64,000 nt of DNA from Rickettsia australis str. Phillips (GTDB taxonomy: Bacteria; Pseudomonadota; Alphaproteobacteria; Rickettsiales; Rickettsiaceae). The position numbers and the translations under genes were made by a program. Position 1 is the first letter of the stretch; each line of letters opens with the position of its first letter. The stretch lies in the NCBI RefSeq assembly GCF_000273745.1, contig NZ_AKVZ01000032.1:1-64000 (forward strand), written 5' to 3'. Positions 26,251-36,578 of the stretch are shown one piece after another. The notes under the pieces were generated by a model, which was given only the letters and a program-made list of their open reading frames with translations, was not told the DNA's origin and did not search any database.

Positions 26251-27343
26251 GTGAGTAAAATTACAAATAAAGAATATCCACAAAAAGAAAAAATAACTGA
26301 TCATCAAGCACTTAATGATATAAAAGCTATTCTTGCTCAAATTACCGCTACTAATAATCCTGCAGAGTTAAGTAGATTAGTAAGTACAGCTCGCAATATT
26401 AAATCTGATAGTTCTTTTGTTAGTGATATAGCAAAAAAAGTAGAGGCTATAGCATTAAAAAAGCAAGAACTAGCAGAAAGCCAGCTTAATTCTAACATTA
26501 CGCAAAAAGAGCTAGAACAGTTAGAAAAACAAAGAGAGCGGGCAGAAGCAATAATACAATATAAAATGGAAGCTGCAAGACAAATTCAAGAACTTAATGC
26601 TATTCATGATAGATTTAAGAGCAAATTAGAAGAATATAAAAAATTATCTCCTCCTATAGAAACAATGGTTAAAATAAATGAAAAGGGGGAAGAGATAATT
26701 GATGAACAGGCGATTAATAAAAATATTTTAACTAAAGAAGAAATAGAAGAGCGTAGACAAAAATTTGCAGAACTTCAAGAGAAACAAGAAGAAGTAAATA
26801 TAATACTTAAAAAAACTAATGAAGAAAAAGAGATTATAGAAAAAGAGATTAATGATTTAACTAAGAAATTAAAAGATAAAAATTTATTACCTGAACAAAT
26901 TCAAGAATTAGAAGAGAATGTAAAAGTAAAGAAAGAAAATCTAGCAATTAAAAACACTGTAGTAAAAGAAGCTAGAAAAGTTCAAAAGCACGTTCAAGAA
27001 GAAATAGAAAGTGTTAAGATATTTCATCAAGAAAACCAAGAAAAAATAAGTAAGCTTGGAGACGCTATAGAGAAATCTAAAAAATACTCTAGGTCCTAAC
27101 AAACATCAAGAATTTAAACAGAAGCATTCTTTACTCAATAACCAACAGGAAGCAATAGTCAATAATAAAAATTTAAGCAGTGAAGATCAAGATATACGTA
27201 AAAATATATGTAGTAAAATTAATACTCAACGTAAAGCAAAGAGAATAAAAGATTCTTTAAATAACCCAATAGCTACCACAAAAAATTACCAAGTTGAGCA
27301 AAGTAATCAAGTTCAACAAAAAAACAAAATAACGTGTGGATAA
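26251..27343 (+). pseudogene. Large coiled-coil protein split by a +1 frameshift
   Basis: A GTG start at 26251 opens 282 residues, ending at 27099. The product is almost entirely charged coiled coil (QKELEQLEKQRERAEAIIQY, KEIEERRQKFAELQEKQEE, NDLTKKLKDKNLLPEQIQEL). The stop is caused by one extra A in the A6 run at 27079-27084. With five A the frame continues NTLGPNKHQEFKQKHSLLNN for 82 residues and ends at TAA 27341-27343 with QVQQKNKITCG. No signal peptide or membrane span is seen. The family is unknown; it could be a rickettsial effector or cytoskeletal-like protein. It may still function as a truncated protein or through slippage on the A run. Confidence 0.7.
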
Positions 27344-27377
27344 GATAAAATTTAACAAATAAAATATAGGAGAAAAT

Positions 27378-27611
27378 ATGAGTAAACAAAGTAATGATAT
27401 GGATACATTAGCAGCATTACAAAGAATTAAAGCTAGAACAACCACTTTGTCAAAGGACATAAAATCTCAACCTGTGACAAGTATGGTAACTACCGGAACA
27501 CCACATTTAACAGTCGATCAGACTTTTAATCAAATGCATAATGATTATGAAGCTCAGCAAACAAAACTTGCAGGCAAAGGTGCTAAAAAAGTCGGATGTG
27601 AAATAATATAA
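27378..27611 (+). CDS. Small conserved hypothetical protein
   Basis: A 77-residue polar protein starting at an ATG preceded by AGGAGAA at good spacing. It has a helical N-terminus (DMDTLAALQRIKARTTTLSK), a Thr/Ser/Pro-rich middle, and a helical C-terminus (TFNQMHNDYEAQQTKLAGKG) with a single Cys near the end. There is no membrane span. It lies 34 bases after the repaired end of the coiled-coil gene, so the two probably formed an operon. Function unknown. Confidence 0.6.
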   Translation: MSKQSNDMDTLAALQRIKARTTTLSKDIKSQPVTSMVTTGTPHLTVDQTFNQMHNDYEAQQTKLAGKGAKKVGCEII

Positions 27612-27684
27612 CATTCTAAGAGCTGTAACTATATGCAGCTCGTGTATCATTTTGAATTAAGCAGGAGAGACCTATTGCCTGTAT

Positions 27685-28784
27685 TTATCCTGACAATTTA
27701 AAGCTAATATCACTTGGGAATATTACATTAATTTGCTCAAGCTTTAAATCTTCTAAGGATATTTGCATTGATTTTGTGATACTCGGTGTATTTGTATATT
27801 TAATTTCAAAACCTAAACGTTTGCTATTTTTAAAAATTAAAAGATCTATTTCTGTTCCGTTATGAGATGACCAAAAATAGCATTTCTCAGCCTCAGCTTT
27901 ATAGTATCTAATAATTTGTTCTAAAACAAATCCCTACCATGATGCACCGATTTTAGGATTAGTATTTAATGCTTCATAACTATGTAACCCTAATAAAGTG
28001 TGATATATTCCGCTATCTCTAAAAAAATTTTAGGAGTTTTAACCTAACCTGTCTTTTCTTAAGATTTTCATATCAAGGATGCAAAACACGGATCATAAAA
28101 GTTCCTTCTAAAATATCTAAATAATGCTTTGCGGTATGATATGAGATAGATAAAGAATTTCCAAGTTCTGAAGCATTAAATATATTAGCGTGATCATGGC
28201 AAAGCATTAACCAAAACATACGTAACTGCATAGACGGTATTGTGTAAAAACCTAAATTTGGTATATCTCTTTCTAAAAATGTTTTAATATAATTTTGCGC
28301 CATAAAGTACTTAACTCTTCATCATCTACAAGATATGATAAAGGAAATCCGCTGCATACCCATAATTTTTGAGTGCCTGACACTTCAGATAAGGCAAAAA
28401 CGGGGTCATTTCAATATAGCCTACCCCAAGCCAGCGTTTCAGAACCTTGTTTAATTAAGTCTCTTGATGCGCTGACTTAGTACTAAAATTTAATATCAGT
28501 TGATCAACAAGAACTCTTAAAATAGGAAATAGATTAGGTTTATACTGAATTTCATCGATAATCACAAACCCTTTTAGATCAGATAAAGCAAGCATCGGTT
28601 CATTTAATCTTGCTAAATCTAAAGGATTTTCAAGGTCAAAAATATTGATTTTAGAAATATTATAAGCTTCTGCGAATTATTTAGAAAGGGTAGTTTTTCC
28701 GCACTGTCTTGGCCCTAACAAAGCACAAACTTTATGAGTTTTAAAATGTTTTATTATTGATGAAAGGAATTGTTTTCTAAGCAT
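27685..28784 (-). pseudogene. AAA ATPase with DUF4143 (ATP-binding protein), broken
   Basis: From ATG 28784 the minus strand reads MLRKQFLSSIIKHFKTHKV, then Walker A LGPRQCGKTTLSK, and a stop where the helix should continue. It resumes [20 protein letters not shown] and [19 protein letters not shown] (Walker B DE). After more breaks a DUF4143-like part appears at 28303-28073 (NYIKTFLERDIPNLGF, LDILEGTFMIRVLHP). The nuclease-like tail reads CYFWSSHNGTEIDLLIF and RLGFEIKYTNTPSITKSM, ending SDISFKLSG at 27685. This is a common mobile, low-conservation ATPase family of intracellular bacteria, here with several stops and shifts. Confidence 0.85.
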
Positions 28785-28791
28785 TGAAACT

Positions 28792-28946
28792 AGTATACTC
28801 CGAAGTAAAATGAAGAATCAGTAGACGACGGTCAATTTCAAAAAGAGTAATCAGTTCACAAGGCGAGGAGCGGAGCATATACTTAAATTCAGCACCGCAG
28901 ATCTCGTAGAACGACGTAGCCAATTTTTGAACTTCACCAAGTATAC
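28792..28946. repeat. RPE1-type element downstream of gmk
   Basis: It is bounded by AGTATACTCCGAAGTAAAATG and GAACTTCACCAAGTATAC, with internal GGTCAATTTCAAAAAGAG and AGGCGAGGAGCGGAGCATAT. It shares its layout with the copies at 42214 and 49734. The 76-codon minus-strand reading through it is not treated as a gene. Confidence 0.8.
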
Positions 28947-29003
28947 CATGAAAATTAGAAGTTAAGCTTCTAATTCTCAGTAGAAAAAGAAAAAGTGATA
29001 AAG

Positions 29004-29582
29004 TCAAAAAGCTTTTTCTCGTTCTGCAACTATAATAGCATGTATTTTTTTAAGCGTCTGGCCGAAATCATCGTTAGTAATCACATAATCGTACTCATTA
29101 GCATGTGACATTTCGTTTTGTGCCGACTGCATACGTAATTTTATTGCTTCTTCATTATCGGTCGCTCTCTTCCTTAAGCGTTGTTCCAGTATTTCAATAC
29201 TAGGAGGCAATATAAATATAGCAACAACATTAGTAGCATTTTTCTTAATGCTCTTTGTTCCTTGCCAATCAATATCAAACAAAACGTCCAAGCCTTGATT
29301 TAATAACATTTCGACATATTCTTTAGGCGTACCGTAATAATTATCGTATATTTTAGCATATTCAAGAAATTTATTCTGATTAACTAATTCTTTAAATTCT
29401 AGACTGGTCTTAAAGTAATAGTTTATGCCCTCTACTTCTCCTAAACGTGGTTTTCTTGTAGTTGCCGAAATAGATAAACGCAAATTATTATCTATTTTCA
29501 ATAATGCTTTAGCTAAACTTGACTTACCCGTACCTGAAGGGGAAGATAAAATTATAATCAGTCCTTTATTTTTTATTGTCAT
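29004..29582 (-). CDS. gmk: Guanylate kinase
   Basis: A 192-residue nucleotide kinase converting GMP to GDP with ATP. The P-loop is SSPSGTGKSS near residues 13-22, and the GMP-binding region is SATTRKPRLGEVEGINYYF. The LDVLFDIDWQGTKSIK and FILPPSIEILEQRLRKR motifs are present. Length is normal and no lesion is seen. The start MTIKNKGLIIILSSPSG is the only good one. It stands alone between dead genes. GTP/GDP imported by a Tlc5-type carrier would feed the same pool. Confidence 0.96.
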   Translation of the reverse strand: MTIKNKGLIIILSSPSGTGKSSLAKALLKIDNNLRLSISATTRKPRLGEVEGINYYFKTSLEFKELVNQNKFLEYAKIYDNYYGTPKEYVEMLLNQGLDVLFDIDWQGTKSIKKNATNVVAIFILPPSIEILEQRLRKRATDNEEAIKLRMQSAQNEMSHANEYDYVITNDDFGQTLKKIHAIIVAEREKAF

Positions 29583-29718
29583 ATTTTATGTTTTATTCCG
29601 TAGGTATAGCATATTCCAGAAAGATTCAGACAAGATGAATTTAAATGCAAGCCTGCAAAAGCAGTAGATAAACTACGTGAGTACAGGTGAATCATGTAAA
29701 ATTCGCTTGCATCAAGCT

Positions 29719-29955
29719 TTATGAATTATGCGGTACTTTTCTTTTTATTACCTCATCCATAGTACAATTAAAATATTTTGCTATTTTTAAAATAGTATCT
29801 ATTTCAGGATTGAATTCACGATTAGCTTCCGCTCTCATAATTCTGCTAACAGTTGTATAAGGGATATTAGTGACTTCAGAAAGATATTTACGATTTATTT
29901 TTTCTTGTTTTAATTTTTCTTCTAAAAATTCTTTTACCTTAGTAGCAAGTGCCAT
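29719..29955 (-). CDS. Small XRE-type helix-turn-helix regulator
   Basis: A 78-residue DNA-binding protein of the Cro/C1 (XRE) class. The HTH is the segment KYLSEVTNIPYTTVSRIMRA, followed by EIDTILKIAKYFNCTMDEVI, the typical helices 4 and 5. There is no effector domain. Its target is unknown; such proteins are often antitoxins or phage-type repressors, but no partner gene is seen next to it. It lies beside a palindromic repeat upstream of a broken yraN gene. Confidence 0.8.
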   Translation of the reverse strand: MALATKVKEFLEEKLKQEKINRKYLSEVTNIPYTTVSRIMRAEANREFNPEIDTILKIAKYFNCTMDEVIKRKVPHNS

Positions 29956-30037
29956 ATTAATAACCTCTGAATAAATAAAGGATAGATATATACAAAGTTT
30001 GTCGAGTATTACCAGCCTTGTTAGATGGATACCACCC

Positions 30038-30130
30038 CATCATTGCGAACAGTCGTAGACTGCGTGGCAATCTCATCAAATATTCTGAGATTGCTTCGTC
30101 AATTATTTCGTAATTTCCTAGAAATGACGG
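30038..30130. repeat. CATTGCGAG-type palindromic element
   Basis: It runs from ATCATTGCGAACAGTCGTAG to TTTCCTAGAAATGACGG, with GGCAATCTCA/TGAGATTGC inside. It is enclosed in turn by TTAGATGGATACC and TATACAACAATGCC, halves of another repeat. Confidence 0.8.
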
Positions 30131-30227
30131 AAAAACTGACCTATACAACAATGCCTTCTGCATAGCCGGAGCCGTACAACAAAAACGAGTATTATCACCT
30201 GATATTATAATTGCTAATTAAAAACAT

Positions 30228-30451
30228 TTAAGCAGCCCTAGTAATTCTTCTTGGCTGATTGCAAGATACAAATCTATCATCAATTTTAGAGCTTCTTGCT
30301 TTGACTGCAATAAAAACAATTTCTTTATTACGTAACTATCTATTTCCCCGACATAGTAACGTTTTCTATGATGCAGTATTTGATAAAATTTTAATTTATA
30401 GATTATTATATAAATATATTCGGCAATAATGCCAAAATAACCCTTTTTCAT
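30228..30451 (-). pseudogene. yraN: YraN/UPF0102 nuclease-like protein, frameshifted
   Basis: From ATG 30451 the reading MKKGYFGIIAEYIYIIIYKL, HHRKRYYVGEID matches the N-terminal half of YraN (a small PD-(D/E)XK-fold protein of unknown role). After GEID the frame drifts to an unrelated 30 residues. The neighbouring frame carries the missing part: LRNKEIVFIAVKARSSKIDD, RFVSCNQPRRITRAA, closing at 30228-30230. The expected Glu of the EVK motif reads AVK, a further sign of decay, and the C-terminal third is gone. The ATG overlaps the mreC stop by one base. Confidence 0.78.
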
Positions 30452-31290
30452 TATTCCTTAGGTAACAATACTTGCACAAATTCCGTTTTAGATAGATCAG
30501 CTGCTACATTTACCATAACATCATGTTCTGTAACTTTAGACACATAACCCACTAAAATACCTGCAGGATAAATATTACCGTGTCCGGAGGTTACTATCTC
30601 CTCATTTTTTTGTACTAAATGATTGTTAGGCAAGTATAAAATTTTACTATTATTATTATTACCTGCTAAAATACCTTGTTCTCTTGAAGAATTAGCTTTA
30701 ATAGGTATTCTAGAATTAATATCGCTAATTAACATTACTTTAGCATAATTATTACTCACTTCTATTACTTTTCCTATTAATTTTCCTGAATTAACAACGA
30801 TTTGATCAGGTTCAATGCCTTGCTTTTTACCTGCAGAAATCAAAGCAGTTCTAGAAAAGGGATTAAAGGAAACACTAAGTAATTTAGTAGTAATGTATTC
30901 AAATTCTTCTTCCTCAGCAATCGTTAACAAATCTTTTAATGCAATATTTTCAGCTCTTACTGATTCTACTTCACTTTGCAAATGTTGTAATCTTGCTATT
31001 TCAAGTTTAAGTTCTATATTTTGTCGTTCTAAATCTTGAAAATAAACAAATTTTTGTGTTATTGAATTTATATATCCAAATATATCTTCATAAACTGCTA
31101 AACCGGTTGATACTATACTACCGGTTACTTCAAGTGATATACTAGATATTTTTTTAGGCGTAGTAAAAAATAAATATACAGACAATCCAAGCCCAAATAT
31201 AACAAAAAAACGCTTAAGAGTATTTGATATTATTCTTATTAATTCTAATGAATTTGAAGAATTTTTTACTCTATTTGCAAGTATTGCCAT
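30451..31290 (-). CDS. mreC: Rod shape-determining protein MreC
   Basis: A 279-residue bitopic protein linking MreB filaments to peptidoglycan synthases. It has an N-terminal membrane helix (FFVIFGLGLSVYLFF), a coiled coil (FQDLERQNIELKLEIARLQH to ALKDLLTI), then the periplasmic beta domain with SFNPFSRTALISAGKKQGIE, SGKLIGKVIEVS, SREQGILAG and GNIYPAGILVGYVSKV. It starts three bases after mreB ends, so the two form an operon. mreD is not found next to it; a broken yraN follows instead. Confidence 0.95.
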   Translation of the reverse strand: MAILANRVKNSSNSLELIRIISNTLKRFFVIFGLGLSVYLFFTTPKKISSISLEVTGSIVSTGLAVYEDIFGYINSITQKFVYFQDLERQNIELKLEIARLQHLQSEVESVRAENIALKDLLTIAEEEEFEYITTKLLSVSFNPFSRTALISAGKKQGIEPDQIVVNSGKLIGKVIEVSNNYAKVMLISDINSRIPIKANSSREQGILAGNNNNSKILYLPNNHLVQKNEEIVTSGHGNIYPAGILVGYVSKVTEHDVMVNVAADLSKTEFVQVLLPKE

Positions 31291-31292
31291 TG

Positions 31293-32354
<1,062 letters not shown>

Positions 32355-32418
32355 CTAAAAACGCTTCTATGAAACTGTTAATAAAATAAACAATCCCATA
32401 GTAAATAAAAATTTAATT

Positions 32419-32542
32419 ATAGACGAAGTTTAATTTGGAAAAGAGCAAGAAGCCTCAGAATTTTTGGCCGCACCGTAGGATACTACGTGAAGATCAAAAA
32501 TGAGAAGTGACGCAGCTAATTTTTCAAATTAAACGAGTATAT
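32419..32542. repeat. RPE1-type element between mreB and the LptF/G gene
   Basis: It contains TAGACGAAGTTTAATTTGGA and AAAAGAGCAAGAAGCC, and ends AATTTTTCAAATTAAACGAG followed by TATAT. Its terminus is the variant also seen beside ssrA at 17526. Confidence 0.7.
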
Positions 32543-32543
32543 A

Positions 32544-33632
32544 TTAAATTTCCTTATAATGTAAAATAATAAAGTTACTAATAAAAAATATTAGCATACT
32601 AGGCAATAAAATAGCAGCAATTAAAGACAAATTATTATAAGTAAGTATTTTTAATAAAATTTCTGATAACGAATATGCTATAAAACCTAAAAATAAACCT
32701 AATATCAGTACTTTTTCTTGGGAATTATCACGCTGTTTAAGACTAATAAAACAACTTGCTAAAATTACGGTTACTATCATCATTATAGGCTTAAATAATT
32801 GCTTATAATAATAAATTTGATAATTAATAGCCGGTAAACCTGAATTTAATAATTCATTAATTAATTTAGGTAAAGCCCAAATAGAAACCATTTCCGGACG
32901 AATAAATTTATTTACTAAACTATTCATTGATAAATTTGTCTGTATAGTTAAATTATTGTAAGACTTAGTTTCCTCTTTTGTAAAAACCTTAACTCTATTT
33001 AAATGTAACATTTTATTTTCAATAATACCGTATAATGCATCAATTCTCTTTAAAAAAGAATTATTACTATCAACAAATAAAATTGTAATATTATTTAATT
33101 TTTTCTCGGCAACATTAATAAATTGTGTTTGGATAATTTGATTTTCATCATTTAAAGATTCAAAAAATAATAAACCTGATTTAGATATTATACCATCACT
33201 CAAGGATTTTTTAGTTAGTTTTGCTTCTAATAACTCATATTTTTGTAAGCCTATAGTACCGATAGGATTCAATATCGTCGTAAAAACTATACCTAAAATT
33301 AAAGTAACAATACATGGAATAACAAGTACTTGCCAAATATGAATACCGCTAGATAACATAGCTGTTAATTCATTATTTTTTGTTAGATTGCTAAGAAAAA
33401 ATAACATAGCGGTAAAACTGATTAATGAAGATACTTGACCTAGTAAATAAGGAATCTTATATAAAATAAGTCTCCAAAAAAAACTAAAAGGAACATAAAT
33501 ATTTTTGAATTTTTGCAAAAGATCAAAAATATTTGAGATAATTAATAGCCCGATTAAAAGAAATAATATAACAAGGAAACACTTAGAATATAATTTAGTA
33601 AGATACCAAGACAGTGTTTTTAGATTAACCAT
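32544..33632 (-). CDS. LptF/LptG-family lipopolysaccharide export permease
   Basis: A 362-residue YjgP/YjgQ family permease of the LPS transporter LptB2FG, extracting LPS from the inner membrane. Three membrane segments lie at the N-terminus (including FLVILFLLIGLLIISNIFDL) and three at the C-terminus (PIMMIVTVILASCFISL, LILGLFLGFIAYSLSEILL, LLPSMLIFFISNFIIL). A periplasmic beta-jellyroll domain lies between (LLFFESLNDENQIIQTQFIN). Loop charge is not enough to choose LptF or LptG with certainty. It runs alone on the minus strand between a tRNA and mreB. Confidence 0.9.
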   Translation of the reverse strand: MVNLKTLSWYLTKLYSKCFLVILFLLIGLLIISNIFDLLQKFKNIYVPFSFFWRLILYKIPYLLGQVSSLISFTAMLFFLSNLTKNNELTAMLSSGIHIWQVLVIPCIVTLILGIVFTTILNPIGTIGLQKYELLEAKLTKKSLSDGIISKSGLLFFESLNDENQIIQTQFINVAEKKLNNITILFVDSNNSFLKRIDALYGIIENKMLHLNRVKVFTKEETKSYNNLTIQTNLSMNSLVNKFIRPEMVSIWALPKLINELLNSGLPAINYQIYYYKQLFKPIMMIVTVILASCFISLKQRDNSQEKVLILGLFLGFIAYSLSEILLKILTYNNLSLIAAILLPSMLIFFISNFIILHYKEI

Positions 33633-33673
33633 TATAAATTCAGTGCTAATACGAATTTAAATAAGAATTTGTG

Positions 33674-33750
33674 TGGTAGGGCTGGTAGGACTTGAACCTA
33701 CGACCACACCGTTATGAGCGGTGTGCTCTAACCAACTGAGCTACAGCCCC
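33674..33750 (-). tRNA. tRNA with CAU anticodon (Met elongator or Ile2)
   Basis: The minus strand folds as GGGGCTG (acceptor), AGCTCAGTTGGTTAGAGC (D arm), ACCGCTCATAACGGT (anticodon arm, CAT), GTAGGTTCAAGTCCTAC (T arm), then CAGCCCT-A-CCA with encoded CCA. The first pair is G-U. CAU may be read as elongator Met or, after lysidine modification, as Ile; sequence alone does not settle it. It is not the initiator type, which needs a C-A mismatch at 1-72. Confidence 0.93.
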
Positions 33751-33853
33751 TTTTTACTTGAAATTTATATAATTATTATGTAGTTAAGTCTAGTAAAATT
33801 TTTATATTTTTGAGGTATTATCTAAAAAACAGGGCAATGTGGATCAGTTTTTT

Positions 33854-33943
33854 TGTCATTGCGAGGAAATTACAAAGTAACTGTATGTACACAACTGCTA
33901 TTATTTCATGAGATTGCCACGCAGCCTAGCTGCTTGCAATGAC
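33854..33943. repeat. CATTGCGAG-type palindromic element
   Basis: It runs from TGTCATTGCGAGGAAATTAC to GCTGCTTGCAATGACG, with CATGAGATTGCC in the right half. It is between tRNA(CAU) and the pal terminator. Confidence 0.8.
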
Positions 33944-33965
33944 GATTTGGTATCCACTTATAAAT

Positions 33966-33992
33966 AAAAAAAGCCGAGTAGTAAACTCGACC
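33966..33992 (-). terminator. Rho-independent terminator of pal
   Basis: In the minus-strand transcript GUCGAGU pairs with ACUCGGC (one G-U) around a five-base loop, followed directly by seven U. It lies about 30 bases after the pal stop. Confidence 0.78.
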
Positions 33993-34021
33993 TTTTAGGA
34001 TACTATAATCAGTAAACAATT

Positions 34022-34489
34022 TTAGTGATGTATAACTGTTACAGCTCTACGATTATAAGCAAAAGCTTCTTCAGTATTACCCGTCATAGCAGGTCTATCT
34101 TTACCATAAGAGATTGTATTTAATCTGCTATGGTCGATTCCTTTATGAGCTAAGAATTTTTTCGCTGCTTCTGCTCTTCTTTCACCTAAACCTAAGTTAT
34201 ATTCTCTGGTACCTCTGTCATCGCAATGTCCTTCAACAGTAGCTTTTACTTCAGGATGCTTTGATAACCAGCAAGCTTGTCTTTCTAGTTCTTCTTTAGC
34301 TTTTGGAGATAAAGAAGAACTATCAAAAGCAAACCATACAGCATTACCTGCATGCTTCTCGAAATCTTTCATTAATGATGTTTCTTCACCTTGATTCATC
34401 ATACCATCCATTTGTGGGGTTCTTTTTGTTGTATTACATCCTGCAAGCACAAATAATGCAAGAAAAGCTAATGTAATTTTTGTTTTCAT
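34022..34489 (-). CDS. pal: Peptidoglycan-associated lipoprotein
   Basis: A 155-residue outer membrane lipoprotein of the Tol-Pal system. The signal peptide ends in lipobox LAGC (Cys18), giving a mature lipidated Cys. The OmpA-like domain follows: VWFAFDSSSLSPKAKEEL, VEGHCDDRGTREYNLGLGER and RAEAAKKFLAHKGI, with the Asp and Arg that bind diaminopimelate. It ends YNRRAVTVIHH. A GGAG lies seven bases before the ATG and a good terminator follows. It is a known immunogenic rickettsial surface antigen. tolB is not adjacent. Confidence 0.96.
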   Translation of the reverse strand: MKTKITLAFLALFVLAGCNTTKRTPQMDGMMNQGEETSLMKDFEKHAGNAVWFAFDSSSLSPKAKEELERQACWLSKHPEVKATVEGHCDDRGTREYNLGLGERRAEAAKKFLAHKGIDHSRLNTISYGKDRPAMTGNTEEAFAYNRRAVTVIHH

Positions 34490-34669
34490 AATTAAACTCC
34501 TTGAGATTATAATTTATTAATATTGAATCATTTTAGCTAGTTATAAAACTAACTAACCAAAAGCTATGTGAGTTAGTTATATATCATTATTTTATTAGTT
34601 TAAAGGCTAAAATGTTATAAAATGCCATTACTCATGAATAAATGTGGTAAAAATATCATTTTTATAATA

Positions 34670-34823
34670 CGAGTAGATACTTTGAATAAATAGATAAATG
34701 AAGTTTAATGTAGAAAAGAGGAATCGATTTTGAAGCTTATAACCGGCAGCGTATATATAAATATATAGTGAGGATCAAGAAATATTAAACAACGATGACA
34801 ATTTTTGAAATAAAACGAGTATA
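34670..34823. repeat. RPE1-type element between pal and fabH
   Basis: It contains GAAAAGAGGAATCGATTTTG, then CCGGCAGCGTATATATAAAT and GTGAGGATCAAG, close to the inner sequence of the coding RPE1 in phaC, and ends AAAACGAGTATA. Confidence 0.72.
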
Positions 34824-34824
34824 T

Positions 34825-35778
34825 TCACCATCTAATTAATGCACTGCCCCAAGTTAAACCTGCACCGATAGCTGAAAATAGTAGAATATCACCTTTTTTT
34901 ATTTTGCCTGATGCTTTAAGAGTACTCAAAGCAAGCGGAATAGAAGCAGCAGAGCAGTTAGCATGTTTTTCTACGGTTTTCACTACTTTATGCTCTTCTA
35001 TATTTAATAGTTCAGTGAGTTTATTTATAATACGGATATTTGCTTGATGAGGTATAAAATAATCAATACCGCTTACACTGAATTGATTAGCATGCAGTAA
35101 ATCTTCTATAGATTGTTGCATTTTTTCTATTGCATAACGAAATAATTTTTGACCCTGCATCATTATTTTCCCGCTAGTACCGTTCATGCTTACACCACCG
35201 CTTGTGTATAATATTTCATAATCAGCCCCGCTTGAAAAGATATTACTATCTATTAATCCGGAATCATCACTACTACGCTGTAATATTACGCTACCTGCTC
35301 CATCACCGAATAAAACACAAGTAGACCGGTCATTCCAATCTAACAGCGAGGTCATTTTCTCGGCTCCTATAAGCAAAATAGTTTTATATTTACTGGACGC
35401 AATAAGAGAATTCGCTACTTGTAAACCATAAACAAAGCCGGCACATACTGCTTGTAAATCAAAAGACGGTATATTAGTTAAACCAAGATAGCCCTGTAGT
35501 TTAGTAGCAACAGAAGGAAAACTATTATCGGAAGTAGTAGTACATGTAATAATTAAATCAATATCATTTGCCGACATCCTCGCATCTGCTATAGCTTTTT
35601 TAGCTGATTTTAAAGCAAGATGGGAAGTATATTCATTATCGTCTGCTATATGACGCTGTGAGATGCCGCTTCTTGTTCTAATCCATTCATCGCTAGTCTC
35701 TACAAATTTTGCAAGCTCGTCATTACTAACTATTTTTGAAGGAAGATACCCGCCGCAACCAATAATTTTACAGGTCAT
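34825..35778 (-). CDS. fabH: 3-oxoacyl-ACP synthase III
   Basis: A 317-residue initiating condensing enzyme joining acetyl-CoA to malonyl-ACP. The catalytic Cys112 is in [12 protein letters not shown], the His in [11 protein letters not shown], and the Asn in [14 protein letters not shown]. The end [13 protein letters not shown] is the family terminus. The gene starts eight bases after rpmF, so they share a transcript. In many bacteria plsX lies between rpmF and fabH; here nothing does. An RPE1-type element begins right after the stop. Confidence 0.96.
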   Translation of the reverse strand: MTCKIIGCGGYLPSKIVSNDELAKFVETSDEWIRTRSGISQRHIADDNEYTSHLALKSAKKAIADARMSANDIDLIITCTTTSDNSFPSVATKLQGYLGLTNIPSFDLQAVCAGFVYGLQVANSLIASSKYKTILLIGAEKMTSLLDWNDRSTCVLFGDGAGSVILQRSSDDSGLIDSNIFSSGADYEILYTSGGVSMNGTSGKIMMQGQKLFRYAIEKMQQSIEDLLHANQFSVSGIDYFIPHQANIRIINKLTELLNIEEHKVVKTVEKHANCSAASIPLALSTLKASGKIKKGDILLFSAIGAGLTWGSALIRW

Positions 35779-35785
35779 AAAATCT

Positions 35786-35986
35786 TTAGGCTACTTCTTC
35801 TTCAGTTTCAATTCTCTTTGTTACTACTTGACGATTGTTATAAGTACCGTCGACTAAAGAAACGTGATGCGAAAGTTTATATTCACCGGTTTGCGAGTCA
35901 ACTATTACGTTAACTTTGCCAAGTGCTAAATGCGAACGTCTCATATTACGTCTTGATTTTGATGTTTTCTTCTTTGGAACTGCCAT
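35786..35986 (-). CDS. rpmF: 50S ribosomal protein L32
   Basis: A 66-residue L32. The N-terminus [20 protein letters not shown] is the strongly conserved family signature. The C-terminal [16 protein letters not shown] part ([20 protein letters not shown]) follows. No zinc Cys ribbon is present, as expected for this subtype. It is first in an rpmF-fabH operon. The tail EEEVA is slightly acidic and may be lineage specific. Confidence 0.97.
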   Translation of the reverse strand: MAVPKKKTSKSRRNMRRSHLALGKVNVIVDSQTGEYKLSHHVSLVDGTYNNRQVVTKRIETEEEVA

Positions 35987-36081
35987 TATTAGCCTCTCTA
36001 AATATAAATTAAAAAGTATTTGTCAAATTAGTGAAGCAGTATATTATAATCTTGTAATAAAATCTAGATAAAATTAAACTT

Positions 36082-36552
36082 ATGAAAATTTTTATAACAT
36101 ACATTTTTATATTAGCCTTTTTTTCCTTAAGCAGCTGCAAAACTATCGAAAATAGAGGACAATCCATAGATGATGCGGCACTTGTAAAATTAGAGTCTAA
36201 AAAACTAAATAAAACAGAAGTCGTAGAGTTAATAGGTACACCTACTATGGTACCGGAATATTCCCAAAATACCTGGTATTATGTTGAAAGAGTTATGTCT
36301 CAAAGAGCTTGGCTCAATCCAAAAATTGAAAAGCAGAAGATAGTAAAAATTACGTTTGATGCTAATAATTTTATGCAGGAAGTAGTAGTAATAGATGATT
36401 TTCATAGACAAGATATAGAAACAGTACGTGAATATACTAGGACATATGGAACGGAACTTAACGGATTACAAAAATTTGTTAAAAATTTAGGGAGATTCAA
36501 TAAAACTACTGACGGAAATAAAAACAAAAGCAAGAATAAGAAGAAGAGATAA
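36082..36552 (+). CDS. bamE: BamE/SmpA outer membrane assembly lipoprotein
   Basis: A 156-residue lipoprotein of the BAM complex that inserts beta-barrels in the outer membrane. A short signal peptide ends LSSC with lipidated Cys19. The BamE fold shows NKTEVVELIGTPTMVPE, then NTWYYVERVMSQRAWLNP and VKITFDANNFMQEVVVI. A long Lys/Asn-rich tail (about 40 residues, NKNKSKNKKKR) extends past the usual domain. It is divergent from rpmF with a 95-base shared gap. An AAAGCGGGAA-type element follows. Confidence 0.92.
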   Translation: MKIFITYIFILAFFSLSSCKTIENRGQSIDDAALVKLESKKLNKTEVVELIGTPTMVPEYSQNTWYYVERVMSQRAWLNPKIEKQKIVKITFDANNFMQEVVVIDDFHRQDIETVREYTRTYGTELNGLQKFVKNLGRFNKTTDGNKNKSKNKKKR

Positions 36553-36578
36553 GTAACTTAGTCACCATTGCTTACTAT

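Noticed and set aside
28777-29007. 76-codon open frame on the minus strand after gmk
   Set aside because: It is mostly a translation of an RPE1-type element (28792-28946), which gives similar peptides wherever it occurs; it has no ribosome binding site or separate family.
29957-30163. 68-codon open frame on the minus strand
   Set aside because: It is the reading of a CATTGCGAG-type element and its flanking halves.
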